The notes under the pieces are model-generated. The model was not told the origin of the DNA. It searched no databases and saw nothing but the letters and a program-made list of their open reading frames with translations. Shown here in pieces: positions 42,280 to 50,014 of a DNA stretch of 64,000 nucleotides. A program made the translations under genes and the position numbers. The stretch's first letter is position 1, and every line of letters starts with the position of its first letter. The stretch is from Rhizobium sp. BK399 (GTDB taxonomy: Bacteria; Pseudomonadota; Alphaproteobacteria; Rhizobiales; Rhizobiaceae), in contig NZ_JACIAH010000015.1 of the NCBI RefSeq assembly GCF_014194695.1, positions 62,001-126,000 on the forward strand, written 5' to 3'.

Positions 42280-43530
42280 TTAGCGCCGCGGATGTGACGG
42301 TTGCGATGCGTCCCATGCTTCCAGCGTCTCAACGAACCGCGTCAGCCACGCATTGGTCTGATGGGCGTCCAGGGCGCGGTGGTCAATCGTCAGGGATACA
42401 TAGGCCATCGGTCGGATCTGGATTGCGTCAACGCCGTCGACAATTCTGACGACAACCCGCTTTTCTATCTTTCCAACGCCCAGAATGGCTGATTGCGGTT
42501 GGTTGATGATGATCGGGGCTGCGACAAGCGATCCCGAGACGCCATGGTTCGATATGGTGAACGTGCCGCCGCGCATGTCGGCATTGGTCAGCTTTCCGTC
42601 CCGTCCCCGCATGGTTATGTCCTGAAGCCTTGCGGCGACGTCGGACAGGTCCAGATCCTGGGCCCTGTGGATGACGGGAACAACCAGCCCGCTGTCGCCG
42701 AGCGCGACGCCGATGCCTATGTTGAGGTCGTCGAAGATCTCCAGGTGGTCGTCGTGCCATCGGCTGTTGACCTCAGGGACTGCCCGCATGGCTGCGGCAC
42801 ATGCCGCGACAATGTAGGACGAGTAGGACAGATCGATGCCTTCGGCCGCAAATTCTGCCCTGTACATGGCACGATGGCGCATCACGGCGGTGAAGTCGGC
42901 TTCGAAGATTGACGTGACGTGGGGGGCGGTCGTGACCGACTCCAGCATGTGCCGCGCGATCGACAGCCTCATCGGCGTGTGTGCGACAATGCGGGAGCTG
43001 GCAGGCGGTCGATCGGACTGTCGTCGATCAGTGTCGGAAGGTGTTTCGCCACCGCCTGGCGATTTCCTCGCCAGGAATGCGTTGTCCATATCCATACGGG
43101 TCACGCGACCGTTCCGCCCGGTGCCGACAACGTTTGCCGGATCGATGCCGTATTCCTCGAAAGCGCTTCGCACCGCCGGCGACAAACGTTCGCTGCCGAG
43201 CGTTCCGACGCCGGCACATACGGGAGCGTTGTCACCTTTTATCGTCTCGTTCTCAGCGGTCTCGCAAGTCCCCTGGTCAGGGAGCGCATGGTCGGCCCGG
43301 ATCCGGGCGAGCACGGCTCCGGGCGTTGCGTCGGCGCCAGGCATCATGAGGATCTCGGCGAGAATGCCGGCAACGGGTGCCGGAATCTCTTGGGTCACCT
43401 TGTCGGTTTCGATCTCGACCAGTGCGTCGTCCTCAGCAACTGCATCTCCGGCCTGTTTCAGCCAGTTGCGAACGACGGCCGTTGTCCCCTCCTGTTCCAG
43501 GGGGACCAGGACCTCGATAAAGTTCGCCAT
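42280..43530 (-). CDS. 2-oxoacid dehydrogenase E2 (dihydrolipoamide acyltransferase)
   Basis: The 416-residue protein contains an N-terminal lipoyl domain (about residues 2-78, lipoylated Lys in EIETDKVTQEIPAP), a peripheral subunit-binding domain (LSPAVRSAFEEYGIDPANVV) and a C-terminal acyltransferase domain. The catalytic His is in LTIDHRALDAHQTNAW, where the usual DHRxxDG has Ala in place of Gly. Its start is 4 bp from the stop of the upstream E1 gene. The pair forms most of a branched-chain or acetoin-type 2-oxoacid dehydrogenase; E3 must be supplied from elsewhere. Confidence 0.91.
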   Translation of the reverse strand: MANFIEVLVPLEQEGTTAVVRNWLKQAGDAVAEDDALVEIETDKVTQEIPAPVAGILAEILMMPGADATPGAVLARIRADHALPDQGTCETAENETIKGDNAPVCAGVGTLGSERLSPAVRSAFEEYGIDPANVVGTGRNGRVTRMDMDNAFLARKSPGGGETPSDTDRRQSDRPPASSRIVAHTPMRLSIARHMLESVTTAPHVTSIFEADFTAVMRHRAMYRAEFAAEGIDLSYSSYIVAACAAAMRAVPEVNSRWHDDHLEIFDDLNIGIGVALGDSGLVVPVIHRAQDLDLSDVAARLQDITMRGRDGKLTNADMRGGTFTISNHGVSGSLVAAPIIINQPQSAILGVGKIEKRVVVRIVDGVDAIQIRPMAYVSLTIDHRALDAHQTNAWLTRFVETLEAWDASQPSHPRR

Positions 43531-43533
43531 CGT

Positions 43534-45615
43534 CTAGTACTCCAGGAGGTCCTTGATTTTCTGTCTGATGCGGTCCGCCGACGGCACTGCCCACTCGAGC
43601 AGGACCGGACTGTGAGGACTGGGTATATCAGGCATCGTCAATCGCGAGACCGGCGCGTCGAGGTCGATGAAGGCCTCATTTGCTATGACGGCAGCAATCT
43701 CGGCGCCAAAGCCGGCCGTGCCAAGATCCTCGTGTACGACAAGGCACCGCCGCGTCCTGCGCACCGAGGAAAGGACACTCTCGCGGTCCCAGGGCATCAA
43801 TGTGCGAAGATCGATAAGATCCGCCGAGATCCCTTCTGCAGCCTCCTCGCAACGAGGGACCATCGCGCCCCACGTCACGATCGTGATCGCCTCGCCCTTG
43901 CGGGTAAACCGCGCCTTGCCGAAGGGGAGGGTGTAATGGTCGCCAGGATAGGGTCGACGTGCCCAGGGATGGTCGAGCATTGCCCGGTGCTCGAAGAAGA
44001 TGACTGGATCATTGCCGCGCAGTGCAGTGCGCAGCAGTCCGACCGCATCTTCCGCATTTGAGGGAACCGCCACCTTCCAGCCGGGCTGATGGATGAAGGC
44101 GACTTCGTTCGTCTGGCTGTGCCACGGATCCCCACACTTGAAGAAGCCACCCGGCATGCGCAGCACGACAGGCGCGGCGAACCGATTGTTGGTGCGCCAC
44201 CGGATTGTCCCGCAATCATTGATCTGCTCCGTTGCCGGTTCTGCATATTTGCGGAACTGGATTTCCGGAACGGGAACAAGTCCGGCAAGCGCCATTCCGA
44301 CCGCCCGCCCGACGATGCCTTCCTCCGAGAGCGAAGTATCGAACACCCGGTCCTTCCCGAATTTCTCCTGCAGGCCGAGTGTCACGGCATGGACGCCACC
44401 CTTCTGGCCGATGTCCTCACCGAACAACACGACGCGCTCGTTGATGCTCAGTTCATGATCAAGCGTGCGTCTGATCGATGTGACCATGTTGATACGCTGG
44501 CCTTCCGGGGAAGGCTCATCGGTCGATTCCGGCGGGCGATAGCCGGTGCTGTACTGGCCACCCATGGCCTGGAGATCGCCCTCGAAGAAAACATGGCGCA
44601 CCACGGTCTCCGGTGAGGGCACGTTCCGGCTTTCCGCCTCGATGCGGGCCTGTTCTGCAATGCTATCCGCTTCCGCCCTTGCTCTGTCCCACGCCTCTGC
44701 ACTCATGATCGATGGGACCAGATAATCTCGCAGGCGCGGCAGCGGGTCGCGCGCCCACTCTGCCTTGACGAGTGCTTCGCTTTTGTAGGCCTGCGTATCC
44801 TGGAAGCTGTGGCCCTCAAGGCGCGGGACGCTCAGGCGCAGAAGGGCCGGCATTCTGTCGCCGCGGACATAGTGGACCGCCTGTCGGGTGAGGCGGGCGA
44901 CATCGGCAGGACTGCAGCCATCGCCTTCAAATATGGCAAGGTTGCGCCAGCTTGCGAGGTTGGCCGCGATGTTCCCGCCGGGCGTCTGCATGTCCGATGG
45001 CACGGAGATCCCGTACCCGTTATCCTCGACGTAGAACAGCATCGGCAGCTTTTGTGTGGTGGCAATCGTCAATGCCGACCAAAAGCCATTCGACGCAACG
45101 GACCCATCGCCACCGAGAACGACTGCGATTGCATCGCCATATTCAGGCTTTCCCATTGGCCCCGCATAGTAGTGAAGCGCCTCCGCCCAACCGGCCGTCG
45201 GCGTGTATTGGGCGCCGACACCGCCGCACATCGGCAGGGCCGAGGCGCCGTTTCTGCTCGGATAGTTGAAGACCACGCCAATGTCGCGGCCGTCGGAATA
45301 GCCACCTGCCCGACCCATGGCCGAGCCGAGGGCGTCGGCGGGGTCGACGCCAAGGGACAGGAGCAAAGGCCGTGACCGGTAGTAGCCGCATGTCGCATCG
45401 TGTCTGTTCGTCAGCTGCAGGCCGAGGATGATCTGCGCCATGTCATGGCCGCGGGCGGAAAATTGATAGAGGACCTTCTTCTCCGGAACAAGGCGCGCTT
45501 CTTCCATTTCATCAAGGCTCCGCGACAGCTGGAGCAGACTGGCAACCCGCGTCCAGTCAATGCCTTCGTCAGGTACCTCCCTGTCTCGAAAACGGGTCGC
45601 GACCACCTGTGCCAT
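43534..45615 (-). CDS. 2-oxoacid dehydrogenase E1, fused alpha and beta subunits
   Basis: The 693-residue product joins an E1 alpha part (about 1-350) and an E1 beta part (about 370-693). Alpha carries the thiamine diphosphate motif GGDGSVASNGFWSAL...NNGYGIS-like residues, here ending EDNGYGIS. Beta carries VVLFGEDIGQKGG and IPEIQ-like VPEIQFRKYAEPATEQI. Together with E2 it decarboxylates a 2-oxoacid and passes the acyl group to lipoate. Fused E1 proteins occur in some bacterial branched-chain-type complexes. GAGGAGGAACG is an excellent ribosome binding site before the ATG at 45615. The substrate is not certain. Confidence 0.9.
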   Translation of the reverse strand: MAQVVATRFRDREVPDEGIDWTRVASLLQLSRSLDEMEEARLVPEKKVLYQFSARGHDMAQIILGLQLTNRHDATCGYYRSRPLLLSLGVDPADALGSAMGRAGGYSDGRDIGVVFNYPSRNGASALPMCGGVGAQYTPTAGWAEALHYYAGPMGKPEYGDAIAVVLGGDGSVASNGFWSALTIATTQKLPMLFYVEDNGYGISVPSDMQTPGGNIAANLASWRNLAIFEGDGCSPADVARLTRQAVHYVRGDRMPALLRLSVPRLEGHSFQDTQAYKSEALVKAEWARDPLPRLRDYLVPSIMSAEAWDRARAEADSIAEQARIEAESRNVPSPETVVRHVFFEGDLQAMGGQYSTGYRPPESTDEPSPEGQRINMVTSIRRTLDHELSINERVVLFGEDIGQKGGVHAVTLGLQEKFGKDRVFDTSLSEEGIVGRAVGMALAGLVPVPEIQFRKYAEPATEQINDCGTIRWRTNNRFAAPVVLRMPGGFFKCGDPWHSQTNEVAFIHQPGWKVAVPSNAEDAVGLLRTALRGNDPVIFFEHRAMLDHPWARRPYPGDHYTLPFGKARFTRKGEAITIVTWGAMVPRCEEAAEGISADLIDLRTLMPWDRESVLSSVRRTRRCLVVHEDLGTAGFGAEIAAVIANEAFIDLDAPVSRLTMPDIPSPHSPVLLEWAVPSADRIRQKIKDLLEY

Positions 45616-45927
45616 CTTCGTTCCTCCTCGACTCTTGGTTCTGGGGAGAATAGCGCAGTGTCAGAGACGAAGCGTTTCAGGTTCCAGCAAAAAGCGCCTC
45701 CGGATGAAACATCGGTTTCAAAAATACCTCCATAAGCGGAAGTTTTCCGTCCGGATAATCCTGGGGAGGGATCGGCTTGTCGAAGCAGTAATGCCGGAGC
45801 AGCCTGTCGTCCCCCTGAGAGGTTCCGTCCGGGAGTGACCCGCCGCTTGTTCTTTCAGCTTCCTCGCCGGTTATGCTGTTTTTGTAAAATGGTTTAACGC
45901 CGTGCGAGCCACAAAAACGGGGTCCAG
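45616..45927. other. Intergenic region upstream of the E1 gene
   Basis: This 312-bp interval holds the promoter of the E1-E2 pair on the minus strand and the palindrome-like element at 45876-45892 on the other side. A 94-codon minus-strand frame (45677-45961) is open but has no ribosome binding site or known domain and is not called as a gene. Confidence 0.45.
45876..45892. repeat. Imperfect copy of a repeated palindrome (left copy)
   Basis: CTGTTTTTGTAAAATGG, preceded by GGTTATG, is a weakened copy of the perfect palindrome found at 46592-46608, where AGTTATA precedes it. It lies about 50 bp before the nucleotidyltransferase remnant and could have been its operator. Confidence 0.5.
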
Positions 45928-46556
45928 GTGCTTGAAGACTATCGACCTCGTGATCAGACAATGCTGGCCGAGTTGGTCAGCGCTCGCTCGACGCCGCGTG
46001 GACGGCCGATTTCCCTCCGGAGGGACGGTTCACGCCCGCCAACATCAAAGGTCGCCGCTACTGGTATTTCGACATCCCCGATGGACACGGAGGAACGACA
46101 CGTCGCTATGTCGGTCCGCAACACGATCCTGATATCGCGCAGCGGGTCGCTGACCACAAACGTGAGAAGGATGACCTTGGCACGCGGCGGCGAATGGTCG
46201 CGAAGGGGGAACGACTGCGCCCGATGCCATGTCCGAAGACATCGTAGAGGCATTGGCCGATGGCGGTCTGTTCCAGCTTCGGGGCGTCCTCATCGGCACG
46301 GTGGCTTTCAGTGCTATTCCCGGGTTGCTGGGCGTCCGCTTGCCGATGACAGCCATCCTCACCGGGGTGCCGATATTGCGCAGGACTATGCCATCTCCTG
46401 GGAAGTCGAAGATAGCCTGCCGCCGATCGTCGAGCTGCTGCAGGGGGTGATCCTTCATTCCGGCCGGTGCCTCATCGATCCGGCGCCGCAGCCTCGTCGG
46501 CATTCCAGAATTCGACTGGCTATCGGGTTGAATTCCTGACCTCGAGCCCCTGGTGA
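45928..46556 (+). pseudogene. GSU2403 family nucleotidyltransferase pseudogene
   Basis: Ordered pieces of a GSU2403-type (NTP_transf_8) nucleotidyltransferase occur in changing frames: LEDYRPRDQTMLAELVSARS; then FPPEGRFTPANIKGRRYWYF and RRYVGPQHDPDIAQRVADHK; then MSEDIVEALADGGLFQLRGV and GTVAFSAIPGLLGVRLPMT; then DIAQDYAISWEVEDSLPPIV; finally DPSFRPVPHRSG and GYRVEFLTSSPW before the TGA at 46554-46556. At least four frameshifts are needed to link them, and the usual 3' part of the gene is missing. The product is therefore lost. Related family members have an NTase fold; their cellular role is not settled. Confidence 0.8.
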
Positions 46557-46591
46557 CCGAGTGTCAAACCTTGTCCGGATGCTCAGTTATA

Positions 46592-46608
46592 CTGTTTTTG
46601 CAAAACAG
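46592..46608. repeat. Perfect palindrome, right copy of the repeated element
   Basis: CTGTTTT-TGC-AAAACAG is a perfect 7-bp inverted repeat with a 3-bp spacer and is preceded by AGTTATA. A similar sequence stands at 45876, so two related sites flank the nucleotidyltransferase remnant about 716 bp apart. The form is that of a repressor operator; the protein is unknown. Confidence 0.55.
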
Positions 46609-46784
46609 CCTGACGAGTGCCGCGTCGGCGGTTATCGGACGCACGACCCGATGTGGAAACCGCCGCCCGGTTGCTCACCGGCAGGGCGAGGTTGCAAATT
46701 CGAGATGCCACATATGCGGTTTTCGAAGTGCTCATTTGGAAAGCAGTCAGCTATATATTTGTGCAACGCACAAGGAGATATGAC

Positions 46785-46922
46785 ATGAAAATCGGCAACC
46801 GGATCGGAGAGTTCTTACAGCTCCGCAAAGCCTACAGAGACCTTTCGAGACTCGACGATGCAGCCCTGAAGGACATCGGGGTCACGCGTGGTGACATCAA
46901 GCGCCTGGTTTACGGTCGCTAA
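46785..46922 (+). CDS. DUF1127 domain small protein
   Basis: The 45-residue basic protein contains the DUF1127 signature: LSRLDDAALKDIGVTRGDIKRLVYGR at its end follows the pattern L-xx-L-D-x-xLxDIGxxR. Short DUF1127 proteins in alphaproteobacteria act as RNA- or protein-binding regulators, for example in carbon and phosphate metabolism. AAGGAGAT stands at an ideal distance before the ATG. A small inverted repeat (TTGTGC-AAC-GCACAA, 46759-46773) touches the ribosome binding site. A clear terminator follows. Confidence 0.88.
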   Translation: MKIGNRIGEFLQLRKAYRDLSRLDDAALKDIGVTRGDIKRLVYGR

Positions 46923-46945
46923 GACGACGAGAAGACCGAGACATC

Positions 46946-46975
46946 AAGGCCCGCCAGAGCGGGCCTTTGTTGTAT
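46946..46975 (+). terminator. Rho-independent terminator after the DUF1127 gene
   Basis: AAGGCCCGC (46946-46954) pairs with GCGGGCCTT (46959-46967) around a four-base loop, and a T-rich stretch (TTTGTTGT) follows. It lies 23 bp after the stop codon. Confidence 0.85.
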
Positions 46976-47193
46976 TTGGGCCATACCGTCCAGCCCCGAC
47001 CCCGACATACGGGCAACCAATCATCAGAGCGATTGCCGCGGGAGGACACGCGCTTACCTCCGCGTAAAGGGGTGAACTGGCAGGTGCCAAAGCAGCCGCC
47101 TTTGAGGCCTGGCCGACGATGCCGTCAAGCGCTGATTGCAACAAGCCGACGGCGTTTCGGAATGAAAATTGTTAACGCCCCGGGCGTCAGATA

Positions 47194-47209
47194 TTAACCA
47201 TTTGTTAAC
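47194..47209. promoter_or_regulatory. CtrA-type binding site upstream of minC
   Basis: TTAACCATTTGTTAAC contains TTAA-N7-TTAA followed by C, the full consensus for the alphaproteobacterial cell-cycle regulator CtrA. It lies 42 bp before the minC ATG. Further TTAAC half-sites occur at 47172-47176 and 47242-47246. Binding is inferred from the match and from the role of CtrA in rhizobial division control. Confidence 0.6.
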
Positions 47210-47250
47210 CAAATCAGCGATAAAAATTGGTCAACGTTTTCTTAACATAG

Positions 47251-47973
47251 ATGACCAAAGTGCTAACTGACGCTCGCTCTATCCGTATCAAGGGCCGCTC
47301 CTTCCTCGCGGTCATGCTATCGCCAGATCTTCCCTTCGACGACTGGCTCGTACGACTGGATGATCTTGCCGCGCGGTCTGCCGGCTTCTTCCTGGGGCGG
47401 CCTGTGGTACTCGACGTGAGCGATCTTCAGATCGACCGCGCACAACTGAAGGGCCTAATTGCCGAGCTTGCACAGCGCAATGTCAGCATCATGGGGATCG
47501 AAGGCTGCCGCCCGTCGCTGATCGGACCAGGCATGCCGCCGGCTCTCAAGGGAGGGCGCCCAGTCTCGGATTTCGAGGTTCCCCAGCAGGAGCCGACCAT
47601 TGATGTTGAACGCAAGGCGCCGGTGATCGAAACGCGTGCGGCGTTGCAATCAATCGTCATTCGCGAGCCTATCCGTTCCGGTCAGTCGCTGATTTTTCCA
47701 GAAGGCGACGTTACCGTCATAGGTTCGGTCGCGTCAGGTGCGGAGATTATTGCCGGCGGTTCGGTTCATATCTACGGAACATTGAGGGGGCGCGCCATGG
47801 CTGGTTCGGTTGGCAATACGTCAGCGCGCATCTTCTGCCGCAAGCTCGAGGCAGAGCTCGTTGCCATCGACGGCATCTACAAGATGGCCGAAGACATAGC
47901 ATCCAACCTTCGCGGACAGTCCGTTCAGCTCTGGCTGGACGGTGATTCCATCAAGGCAGAGAAACTTAGTTAG
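47251..47973 (+). CDS. minC: Septum site-determining protein MinC
   Basis: The 240-residue cytoplasmic protein has an N-terminal FtsZ-inhibiting domain (residues 1-105, FLGRPVVLDVSDLQIDR) and a C-terminal right-handed beta helix that dimerises and binds MinD (about 135-240, GSVASGAEIIAGGSVHIYGT, GRAMAGSVGNTSARIFCRKL). MinC prevents Z-ring assembly at the cell poles. No ribosome binding site precedes the ATG at 47251, so the mRNA may be leaderless, or expression may rely on CtrA-dependent transcription near the start. It is the first gene of minCDE. Confidence 0.94.
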   Translation: MTKVLTDARSIRIKGRSFLAVMLSPDLPFDDWLVRLDDLAARSAGFFLGRPVVLDVSDLQIDRAQLKGLIAELAQRNVSIMGIEGCRPSLIGPGMPPALKGGRPVSDFEVPQQEPTIDVERKAPVIETRAALQSIVIREPIRSGQSLIFPEGDVTVIGSVASGAEIIAGGSVHIYGTLRGRAMAGSVGNTSARIFCRKLEAELVAIDGIYKMAEDIASNLRGQSVQLWLDGDSIKAEKLS

Positions 47974-48005
47974 GCCCGAAACTGGCTATCACACAGGAGA
48001 TAAAG

Positions 48006-48824
48006 ATGGGGAAAGTCATCGTCGTCACTTCGGGCAAGGGCGGAGTGGGCAAGACCACATCCACCGCAGCCCTCGGAGCAGCCTTGGCCCAAAGGAACGA
48101 GAAGGTCGTTGTTGTCGACTTCGACGTCGGCCTTCGCAACCTCGACCTCGTCATGGGGGCTGAGCGCAGGGTTGTCTACGACCTGGTCAACGTCATCCAG
48201 GGGGACGCGAAGCTTTCCCAGGCGCTGATCCGCGACAAGCGGGTTGAGACGCTCTTCCTTTTGCCGGCATCACAAACGCGCGACAAGGACAATCTTACCG
48301 CCGAAGGCGTCGAGCGCGTGATCAATGACCTGAAGCGTCATTTCGACTGGATCATCTGCGACAGCCCAGCCGGCATCGAACGTGGCGCTACGCTGGCGAT
48401 GCGCCACGCCGACGTCGCTGTGGTCGTCACCAATCCGGAAGTTTCCTCCGTCCGCGACTCCGACCGCATCATCGGTCTGCTTGATTCGAAGACTGAGAAG
48501 GCTGAACGCGGAGAGCGGATGGAAAAGCACCTGCTCCTGACACGCTACGACCCGAACCGTGCCGAACGGGGTGACATGTTGAAGGTCGACGACGTGCTGG
48601 AGATCCTCTCGATCCCGCTGCTTGGCATCATCCCGGAAAGTTCGGACGTGCTTCGCGCATCCAACATCGGTGCCCCCGTGACCCTGGCGGACAATCGCAG
48701 TGCGCCTGCGCTGGCCTATTTCGATGCGGCGCGGAGACTGGCGGGTGAGGAGTTTCCAGTCGTCATCCCGGGAGAGAAGCGGGGCATCTTCGGCAAGATC
48801 TTCGGACGGAGGGCGGCTGCATGA
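48006..48824 (+). CDS. minD: Septum site-determining protein MinD
   Basis: The 272-residue protein is the ATPase that recruits MinC to the membrane. It opens with the deviant Walker A motif SGKGGVGKTTSTAALGAALA, followed by VVDFDVGLRNLDLVMG and ICDSPAGIERGATLAM. The C-terminal amphipathic helix (GIFGKIFGRRAAA) serves as the membrane anchor. ACAGGAGATAAAG provides a strong ribosome binding site. minE overlaps its stop. Confidence 0.97.
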   Translation: MGKVIVVTSGKGGVGKTTSTAALGAALAQRNEKVVVVDFDVGLRNLDLVMGAERRVVYDLVNVIQGDAKLSQALIRDKRVETLFLLPASQTRDKDNLTAEGVERVINDLKRHFDWIICDSPAGIERGATLAMRHADVAVVVTNPEVSSVRDSDRIIGLLDSKTEKAERGERMEKHLLLTRYDPNRAERGDMLKVDDVLEILSIPLLGIIPESSDVLRASNIGAPVTLADNRSAPALAYFDAARRLAGEEFPVVIPGEKRGIFGKIFGRRAAA

Positions 48825-49081
48825 GCATTTTCAACTTCTTTGGGAAACAGCGGACCGCGCCTGCGGCCCGCGAGCGCCTGCAGGTATTGCTGGCGCACGA
48901 GCGCGTCTCTGCCGGGTCTGATCTTGTCTCGCTGTTGCGTGAGGAAATCCTTGCGGTCATCGCCAAGCACATTGACGTCGACAACGAAAGGGTGCGCGTG
49001 ACAATGGATCGCGACGAGCATATGTCGGTGCTGGAGATTGATGTCGAAATTCCCCTTGGTACGACCGTCAAGGCGGCGTGA
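48821..49081 (+). CDS. minE: Cell division topological specificity factor MinE
   Basis: The 86-residue protein has the N-terminal membrane/MinD-binding segment (MSIFNFFGKQRTAPAARERL, then QVLLAHERV) and the C-terminal dimer region (EILAVIAKHIDVDNERVRVT). It stimulates MinD ATPase and drives Min oscillation. Its ATG overlaps the minD TGA (ATGA). A strong terminator follows about 20 bp after the stop. Confidence 0.96.
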   Translation: MSIFNFFGKQRTAPAARERLQVLLAHERVSAGSDLVSLLREEILAVIAKHIDVDNERVRVTMDRDEHMSVLEIDVEIPLGTTVKAA

Positions 49082-49100
49082 CTCAAGGCAGCATGATTTC

Positions 49101-49130
49101 AAGGCGGCGTCCCTGGCGCCGCCTTTTCAT
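49101..49130 (+). terminator. Rho-independent terminator after minE
   Basis: AAGGCGGCG (49101-49109) pairs with CGCCGCCTT (49117-49125) around a seven-base loop and is followed by TTCATTTTC. It ends the minCDE operon. Confidence 0.85.
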
Positions 49131-49192
49131 TTTCAGCGTCAAGCCTCACCTCAGACAGGCAACGCCGCTGCCGTCGTCGATGCGGTCGCCGG

Positions 49193-49795
49193 CTATTTCC
49201 TTCGCAAGCCATCCATCAAGAGCCCGATGAGGCGGTTCGAGCGGTCGCGCCATTCCGGGGACGCTGGCAGGGAATATATGCTCGAAAGGGCGTGCAGGAG
49301 GTCCGTCGTGTCGATGTCGTCCCGGATCTTGCCCTCTTGCGCTGCTGTTGTCAGAAGGCCGCCCGCCGCGCTTTTGAGGCGGCCGGCACCCTCGGCAAAG
49401 AGAGAGCTGTTCGAGTCCATCAATATCTTCAGGCTGCCGGCCATTCCGCGCTTGGTGGCGATGTAGTCGACGAAACGTCGCATCCACTCTTCCAACGCGA
49501 TATCGGAGGGATGCCTTGCCGCAAGCTCCAGTGCGGCAGCCGCGAGAGCCTCCAGTTCCCTGCGGTAGATCACTTCAACCAAGTGCTCGCGGGTGGGAAA
49601 ATGGCGATAGAGGGTGCCGATCCCCACGCCGGCCTTTCGAGCAATATCCTCGAGCGACGTTTCAACGCCATGCTCGGCAAAGGCGGCGGACGCGGCTTCA
49701 ATCAACTTTTCCCGATTCCGGCGTGCGTCGGCCCGAAGGGGAGGGTGTGAGGGCGGTGCTGTCTCCGGCGCGGCCGAGGGCAAACTAGACTCCAT
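49193..49795 (-). CDS. TetR family transcriptional regulator
   Basis: The 200-residue protein has a TetR-type N-terminal HTH after a Pro-rich leader of about 20 residues: RREKLIEAASAAFAEHG-like sequence (here RRNREKLIEAASAAFAEHGV), SLEDIARKAGVGIGTLYRHF and REHLVEVIYRREL. The remaining helices form a ligand-binding domain. It diverges from a molybdenum hydroxylase operon, and two palindromes lie between them, so it probably represses that operon and itself. A TTG at 49825 would add ten residues; the ATG at 49795 is preferred. Confidence 0.88.
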   Translation of the reverse strand: MESSLPSAAPETAPPSHPPLRADARRNREKLIEAASAAFAEHGVETSLEDIARKAGVGIGTLYRHFPTREHLVEVIYRRELEALAAAALELAARHPSDIALEEWMRRFVDYIATKRGMAGSLKILMDSNSSLFAEGAGRLKSAAGGLLTTAAQEGKIRDDIDTTDLLHALSSIYSLPASPEWRDRSNRLIGLLMDGLRRK

Positions 49796-49839
49796 GCACG
49801 TTCGGGACTTGACGCGACGCGGCAAGTCACTAGATTAAA

Positions 49840-49873
49840 CGGAGGCGCCTCCGATTATATGGAGCGCCCTCCA
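49840..49873. promoter_or_regulatory. Twin palindromic operators between TetR gene and molybdenum hydroxylase operon
   Basis: CGGAGGCGCCTCCG (49840-49853) is a perfect 14-bp palindrome. TGGAGCGCCCTCCA (49860-49873) is a second site with the same GGAG/CTCC arms and one central pair out of symmetry. Their centres are exactly 20 bp apart, which places two TetR dimers on nearly the same face of the DNA. Confidence 0.7.
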
Positions 49874-50014
49874 CTTCTTAATCCAGAAGAGGGCATGATG
49901 TCATGCTGAAACGCGCCCGGCCTTGCTTTCATGACGTTAGCTAGCGCGCCGGGCTTGTTTGGCCACCCCTCTGGAACCTCATTTGCCATCCCGTGACGAG
50001 AGCAGGAGCTCCCC

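Noticed and set aside
45677..45961. Minus-strand frame of 94 codons upstream of the E1 gene
   Set aside because: It crosses the promoter interval and the start of a pseudogene on the other strand; no family or ribosome binding site supports it.
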